64,000 nucleotides of DNA from Holdemania massiliensis (GTDB lineage Bacteria > Bacillota_I > Bacilli_A > Erysipelotrichales > Erysipelotrichaceae), in contig NZ_JAKNTK010000001.1 in NCBI RefSeq assembly GCF_022440805.1, positions 744,001-808,000 of the forward strand. Direction: 5' to 3'. Shown one piece after another: positions 60,740 to 64,000 of the stretch; the first letter of the stretch is position 1; the number at the start of each line of letters is the position of its first letter. The notes beneath the pieces were generated by a model that saw only the letters and a list, made by a program, of their open reading frames with translations, did no database searches and was not told the origin of the DNA. The position numbers and the translations under genes were made by a program.

Positions 60740-62475
60740 GCGTTTACCTCCTCGCAGCCGGTCTCCAGCTGCTTCTGGGTGTGCCATAGATCAGCATAGA
60801 CACCGTTGTTTTTCAATAAATCATCATGCGTTCCAACTTCTTTCAGCTGACCCTGTTCCAGAACCAGAATCTGATCCGCATGCTGAACCTGAGTTAAATG
60901 ATGGGAAATCAGGATGACCAAATGCCGGTGGGTCAGCTGGTGAATCTGGTTGAGAATATCAATTTCACTTTCGACATCAATATTGGAAGTTGCTTCGTCA
61001 AAGATGTAGATTGGCGTATCATGCAGCAATGCGCGGGCTAAAGCTAGCCGTTGGATCTGACCGCCTGACAGATTGGCGGCTTTTTCCAGCAGGACAGTGT
61101 CCAGGCCTTGTTCACTGCGCAGAAAATCAGCTAGCCGAGTTTGTTCAAGAACGGCCCAGAGCTGCGAATCATCGGCGTGCGGATTGCCGATTAACAGGTT
61201 TTCGCGAACGGTGCCTTTAAACAGAATGCTGCTGTGACCGATATAAGTCACATTTTTCATCAGACTGGTCTCACGGATCTGGTTTAATTCCAGGGATCCA
61301 AGCCGGACATTGCCGCTGTAGTTTTGATTTTGTCCGGTCAGAATCTTGGCCAGTGTTGATTTGCCGCTGCCGCTTTCCCCGACGATCGCAATCAAGCTGC
61401 CGTAAGGCAAGGAAGCGTTGATGTTCTTCAATACCGTTTGATCAGGCTGGTATTGGTAGCCTAAGTTTTGAATCTCAATCGTCGGATGGGTTTCGGTGAT
61501 GATTTCTGTTTTTTCGGAAGGTTCGGGCAGATCGAGCAGCTGAAAAATCTTGTCGCTGGCAGCCATGCCGTTCATTGCAATGTGGAAGAAACTGCCCAGC
61601 TGCCGCATCGGAATGAAAAATTCAGCGGATAAGAAAATAATGGCCAACGCCTGCATCAGTGTAATCGATCCCGCCTGCAGCTGCGCCGCAGCCAGAAACA
61701 CACCCAAGGCCGCCCCGCCATAAGCAACCCAATCCATGATGATAATCGAATTGAGCTGCATCGTCAGCACCCGCATGGTGATCTTGCGGAAATGCTCAGC
61801 TTCAACGTCCATTTTCTTGGCCATCGCTTCATCCGCCTGATAAATTTTTAAGGTTGTTAAACCCTGCAGATTTTCTAAAAAGCTGTCGCCCAAAGAAGCG
61901 TATTGACCCCAATAGCGAGACAGCAGTTTCTTCGCAAAGGTCTGTACAGCCGAAATCGCAATGGGAATCAGTGGAACGCAGAACAGAAGGGCTAATGCCG
62001 AAGGCAGGCTGATCCAGGAAAGCGCAGCAAACAGTGTCAGCGGTGCCAGCATACTGTAAAAAAACTGCGGCAGATAAGCTCCAAAGTAGGTTTCCAGCTG
62101 ATCAACGCCTTCAACCGCAATTTGTACGATCTCCGCTGTCGCAGTCTGTTCCCGATAACTCACGCCCAGACGCAGTAATTTTTCCAGGATCTGCCGGCGC
62201 AAAATCTGCTTGACAGAGCGCGAAGCCTCGAAGCTTTTGCGGCTGGCGGCGCTTGTACAGAACCATCGGACCACCAAACTGCCGAAGATAAGTACGGCCG
62301 CTAAGCTTAGCTGCAGAGCGTTCAGCTGATTTTTCCATAAGGCTTCCAACACAAAAGCGAAGGTAAATAAAATGATCATGTTGGCGATCAAACTGCCCCA
62401 TTGCAGCAAAACCTGATCCCGGATAGCCTGTTTGGATTCGGGCACGGCCTGAATCAGTCGTTTATTGATCATCAT
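60736..62475 (-). CDS. CydD-like ABC exporter subunit (fused membrane and ATPase domains)
   Basis: 579 residues from ATG 62475 (GGGAGGAG upstream). Membrane part in residues 1-320, with LQSLTTLKIYQADE-like coupling region (LENLQGLTTLKIYQADEAMA) typical of CydD. NBD: GESGSGKSTLAKIL, LSGGQIQRLALARALL, IYIFDEATSNIDVE. It is transcribed first, ahead of the CydC-like gene. The upstream region holds two palindromes and a hairpin, so this pair is under specific control. Confidence 0.88.
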   Translation of the reverse strand: MMINKRLIQAVPESKQAIRDQVLLQWGSLIANMIILFTFAFVLEALWKNQLNALQLSLAAVLIFGSLVVRWFCTSAASRKSFEASRSVKQILRRQILEKLLRLGVSYREQTATAEIVQIAVEGVDQLETYFGAYLPQFFYSMLAPLTLFAALSWISLPSALALLFCVPLIPIAISAVQTFAKKLLSRYWGQYASLGDSFLENLQGLTTLKIYQADEAMAKKMDVEAEHFRKITMRVLTMQLNSIIIMDWVAYGGAALGVFLAAAQLQAGSITLMQALAIIFLSAEFFIPMRQLGSFFHIAMNGMAASDKIFQLLDLPEPSEKTEIITETHPTIEIQNLGYQYQPDQTVLKNINASLPYGSLIAIVGESGSGKSTLAKILTGQNQNYSGNVRLGSLELNQIRETSLMKNVTYIGHSSILFKGTVRENLLIGNPHADDSQLWAVLEQTRLADFLRSEQGLDTVLLEKAANLSGGQIQRLALARALLHDTPIYIFDEATSNIDVESEIDILNQIHQLTHRHLVILISHHLTQVQHADQILVLEQGQLKEVGTHDDLLKNNGVYADLWHTQKQLETGCEEVNA

Positions 62476-62524
62476 TGAGAAAACTCCTCCCATCAAAATG
62501 TTAACTTAAGATAACATTAAGCTT

Positions 62525-62559
62525 AAAAAGAATGCGGATAATGTACCCGCGTTCTTTTT
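62525..62559 (-). terminator. Leader hairpin of CydDC-like operon (possible attenuator)
   Basis: On the minus strand AAAAAGAACGCGG pairs with CCGCATTCTTTTT with one mismatch around a 9-base loop and ends in T residues. It lies between promoter and coding region, so it would stop transcripts early unless antagonised. Confidence 0.55.
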
Positions 62560-62575
62560 ATCTTCAACATGATGA

Positions 62576-62604
62576 AATTTAACACTGATTAACCAGTTTG
62601 TCAA
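62576..62604 (-). promoter_or_regulatory. Promoter for CydDC-like operon
   Basis: On the minus strand TTGACA (62604-62599) and TAAATT (62581-62576) with a 17-base spacer. Confidence 0.7.
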
Positions 62605-62701
62605 TCAAAAAGTTAAATTAAGCTAACAATGATTTGCATTTTCTTCAGGATTCACAGGGGCTGAGCCAGAGTTAGATTCTCGCAGAAATGAATGTCTGCT
62701 T

Positions 62702-63196
62702 TTATTGAGCTTCAAGCCATGCGGGAAGATCCTGCAGCGTATTCTCGGTATTTAACAGATAAAAGGAATCTGTAATTTTCTTCTGTGAACGATGCTGCAG
62801 AGCAGGGATACTTCTCAATCGCTGTTTGGAAAAGAACGCACTGAAAGATTCCATGCCCTCCTCAAAGATTTTCTCATAGTCTTCAGTGGTGTCAGGAAGC
62901 CGGGTAAACCAAAGGATGGGTTCCATATAAAAGACATAGAGTGCGCTTGGATTGTTCAGTGTGCAATTAGCGATTTCTTTTAAGAGGATCGAACAGCCGT
63001 GAACGGTATCCTTTTCATCGCAGAATAACAGATAGTAGTCATCTTCCATCTCACTCAAACGCTCCAGCTGCGTTTCGTCAATAACCAGAGGTTCAGGTGT
63101 TTTTGAAATTTCAGCTCCCAGCGCACTTTTCTTGGATCCACAGGCAGAAAGCAGAAGCAGGCTAAGCATAAAGCAGATTAGTTTTCGGGAAAGCAT
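62702..63196 (-). CDS. Small lipoprotein of unknown function
   Basis: 164 residues from ATG 63196 (AAGGAGG nine bases upstream). Lipobox LLSAC. The mature part (DDYYLLFCDEKDTVHGCSIL, LYVFYMEPILWFTRLPDTTE, FSAFFSKQRLRSIPALQHRS) has a hint of a thioredoxin-like fold with a Cys pair at FCDEKDTVHGC. No family was recognised. It lies upstream of, and on the same strand as, the CydDC-like operon, which has its own promoter. If thioredoxin-like, it could serve the same thiol balance; this is speculative. Confidence 0.65.
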   Translation of the reverse strand: MLSRKLICFMLSLLLLSACGSKKSALGAEISKTPEPLVIDETQLERLSEMEDDYYLLFCDEKDTVHGCSILLKEIANCTLNNPSALYVFYMEPILWFTRLPDTTEDYEKIFEEGMESFSAFFSKQRLRSIPALQHRSQKKITDSFYLLNTENTLQDLPAWLEAQ

Positions 63197-63324
63197 AATT
63201 AAGAACCTCCTTTTTCTTTTTGTCATTTCTCAATCCTATACAAGCTGATGAAATGTCCGATGTCCTGATTTCAGGTTATCGTATCTGATCGATTTTTGCA
63301 ATGATCTGTTAAAAATTCGGGCAT

Positions 63325-63355
63325 AAAAAAAGCCCATCGGAATTCGCCGATGGGC
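63325..63355 (-). terminator. Rho-independent terminator of aldo/keto reductase
   Basis: On the minus strand GCCCATCGG pairs perfectly with CCGATGGGC around a 6-base loop and is followed by seven T. Confidence 0.9.
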
Positions 63356-63384
63356 AGGAATTAAAAGAATAATATGGAAGTGTC

Positions 63385-64000
63385 TTAACAGGCTTTCAGT
63401 TTGGCGTATAATTCGTCTTCTAATAAAGCGCTGCCGGCAGCGGCGTTAGCGGCGGCTTGCTTTGGCGACTTGGCCCCGGGAATAACGACAGGTTGGCAAG
63501 GATGGTTAAGAATATAGCGCAGACTGGTTTCGATCAGATTTTCACGGCCTACAGCGGCGATGATCCGGTCTAAGCGGTCCATTTTCTGCAGATAAACCTC
63601 ACGGGCACTGCCGCCTTCATTGAACGGAGTTCGGATCGTGTCCGTGAAGTGTGTTTCACGGGTATAATGACCAGAAAGAATGCCTTGGGCTAATGGGCCG
63701 CGGACAAGCACGCCGATGTTGTTATTCAGGCAGTAGTCCAGCATGCCGTTGGTTTCCGGGGCTTTGTTGATCAGCGAATAATCCAGCTCAACCACCTCGC
63801 AGCTGCCGCGGCGGTTAAATTCTTTCAGGACATTCAGATCATCCGTTGAGATTCCATAATGATGGATCAATCCCCGCCGTTTCAGCTCATCCAGTCCATC
63901 CAGCCAGGGCTCGACTTCCTCCGGTTTTAAATCATTGAGATGACACAGCGCAACATCCAGGTAATTTGTCTGTAAGCGAAACAGCGAAGCGTGGCAGGCT
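63385..64000 (-). CDS. Aldo/keto reductase, 5' end outside window
   Basis: About 204 codons are present and the frame stays open to base 64000, so the N-terminus is missing. The part seen runs YLDVALCHLNDLKPEEVEPW, GLIHHYGISTDDLN, VVELDYSLINKAPET, NIGVLVRGPLAQGILSGHYT, SLRYILNHPCQPVVIPGAKS. This is the C-terminal barrel half of an AKR, including the His-bearing strand and the NADP-binding GAKSPKQ loop. No Fe-S tail is present, unlike the enzyme at 25975. Confidence 0.88.
   Translation of the reverse strand, partial: ACHASLFRLQTNYLDVALCHLNDLKPEEVEPWLDGLDELKRRGLIHHYGISTDDLNVLKEFNRRGSCEVVELDYSLINKAPETNGMLDYCLNNNIGVLVRGPLAQGILSGHYTRETHFTDTIRTPFNEGGSAREVYLQKMDRLDRIIAAVGRENLIETSLRYILNHPCQPVVIPGAKSPKQAAANAAAGSALLEDELYAKLKAC

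Larger units (their letters stand above)
62500..62627 (-). promoter_or_regulatory. Paired 16-bp palindromes around CydDC-like promoter
   Basis: GTTAACTTAAGATAAC at 62500-62515 and GTTAAATTAAGCTAAC at 62612-62627 share GTTANNTTAAGNTAAC. One lies upstream of the -35 and one between the leader hairpin and the ribosome-binding site. The pattern suits a MarR- or TetR-type repressor that bridges both sites; the regulator is not encoded next to them. Confidence 0.6.

Noticed and set aside
1..64000. CRISPR arrays, rRNA, tRNA, transposases, prophage
   Set aside because: No regularly spaced repeats, no cloverleaf with CCA end, and no transposase, integrase or phage structural motif were found by reading both strands.

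Overview
The window looks like chromosomal DNA of a low-to-mid GC gut Firmicute, most plausibly of the Erysipelotrichia (Holdemania-like). The grounds are a class II lysS behind a T-box, hslO next to dusB, abundant RpiR regulators and PTS genes, lipoprotein signal peptides, strong AGGAGG ribosome-binding sites, and secreted FMN/FAD fumarate-reductase-like lipoproteins. The taxonomic call is inference. No rRNA, tRNA, CRISPR array, transposase or phage gene was recognised.

Layout. 0-2.6 kb: end of an MFS transporter, then PTS IIB, IIA and a GH4 6-phospho-glycosidase, facing a convergent RpiR regulator. 3.6-5.6 kb: hslO-dusB. 5.7-12.8 kb: an operon of three related S41-type lipoproteins around a GntR/YtrA-like regulator and an ABC exporter, sitting between dusB and lysS. 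12.9-14.6 kb: T-box and lysS. 14.9-22.4 kb: a putative (alpha/alpha)6 enzyme, a metallophosphoesterase lipoprotein, a DUF3796/Xre pair, a MerR gene, and a DUF3842-ECF S component-unknown operon. 22.5-27.6 kb: a PNPOx-like gene cut by a stop codon, a flavoprotein lipoprotein, a DUF3788-like gene, and an Fe-S aldo/keto reductase with its MerR regulator. 27.7-32.6 kb: a mannose-family PTS operon with nanE, whose EIID is broken by a stop codon and whose YcxB-like gene is frameshifted, facing an RpiR gene.

32.7-37.6 kb: a ferredoxin-nitroreductase/ArsR/EFR1 redox operon, a DUF4143 ATPase, a HAD phosphatase and a nitroreductase. 37.8-43.2 kb: two paralogous lipoproteins, a Crp/Fnr regulator, remnants of a LysR and a flavoprotein gene, and a small lipoprotein. 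43.3-50.2 kb: a BMP-type nucleoside ABC importer operon ending in a propeller/PHP-like hydrolase. 50.8-56.4 kb: a YehR-like lipoprotein, a TetR gene, and a two-component system with a lipoprotein and a CofE-like protein, bracketed by two inverted copies of a 72-bp repeat. 56.7-64 kb: a second flavoprotein lipoprotein, DUF454, a CydDC-like ABC exporter, a lipoprotein and a partial aldo/keto reductase.

The most interesting signals are regulatory. Two flavoprotein genes 33 kb apart share a tandem-dyad promoter. Two operons 5 kb apart share an almost identical MerR-type promoter. The S41/ABC operon has a dyad at its start site. Three genes carry single-event disruptions (two in-frame TAA codons, one frameshift), which are either recent pseudogenes or sequence errors. 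Function calls rest on motif recognition by eye; no database search was run.
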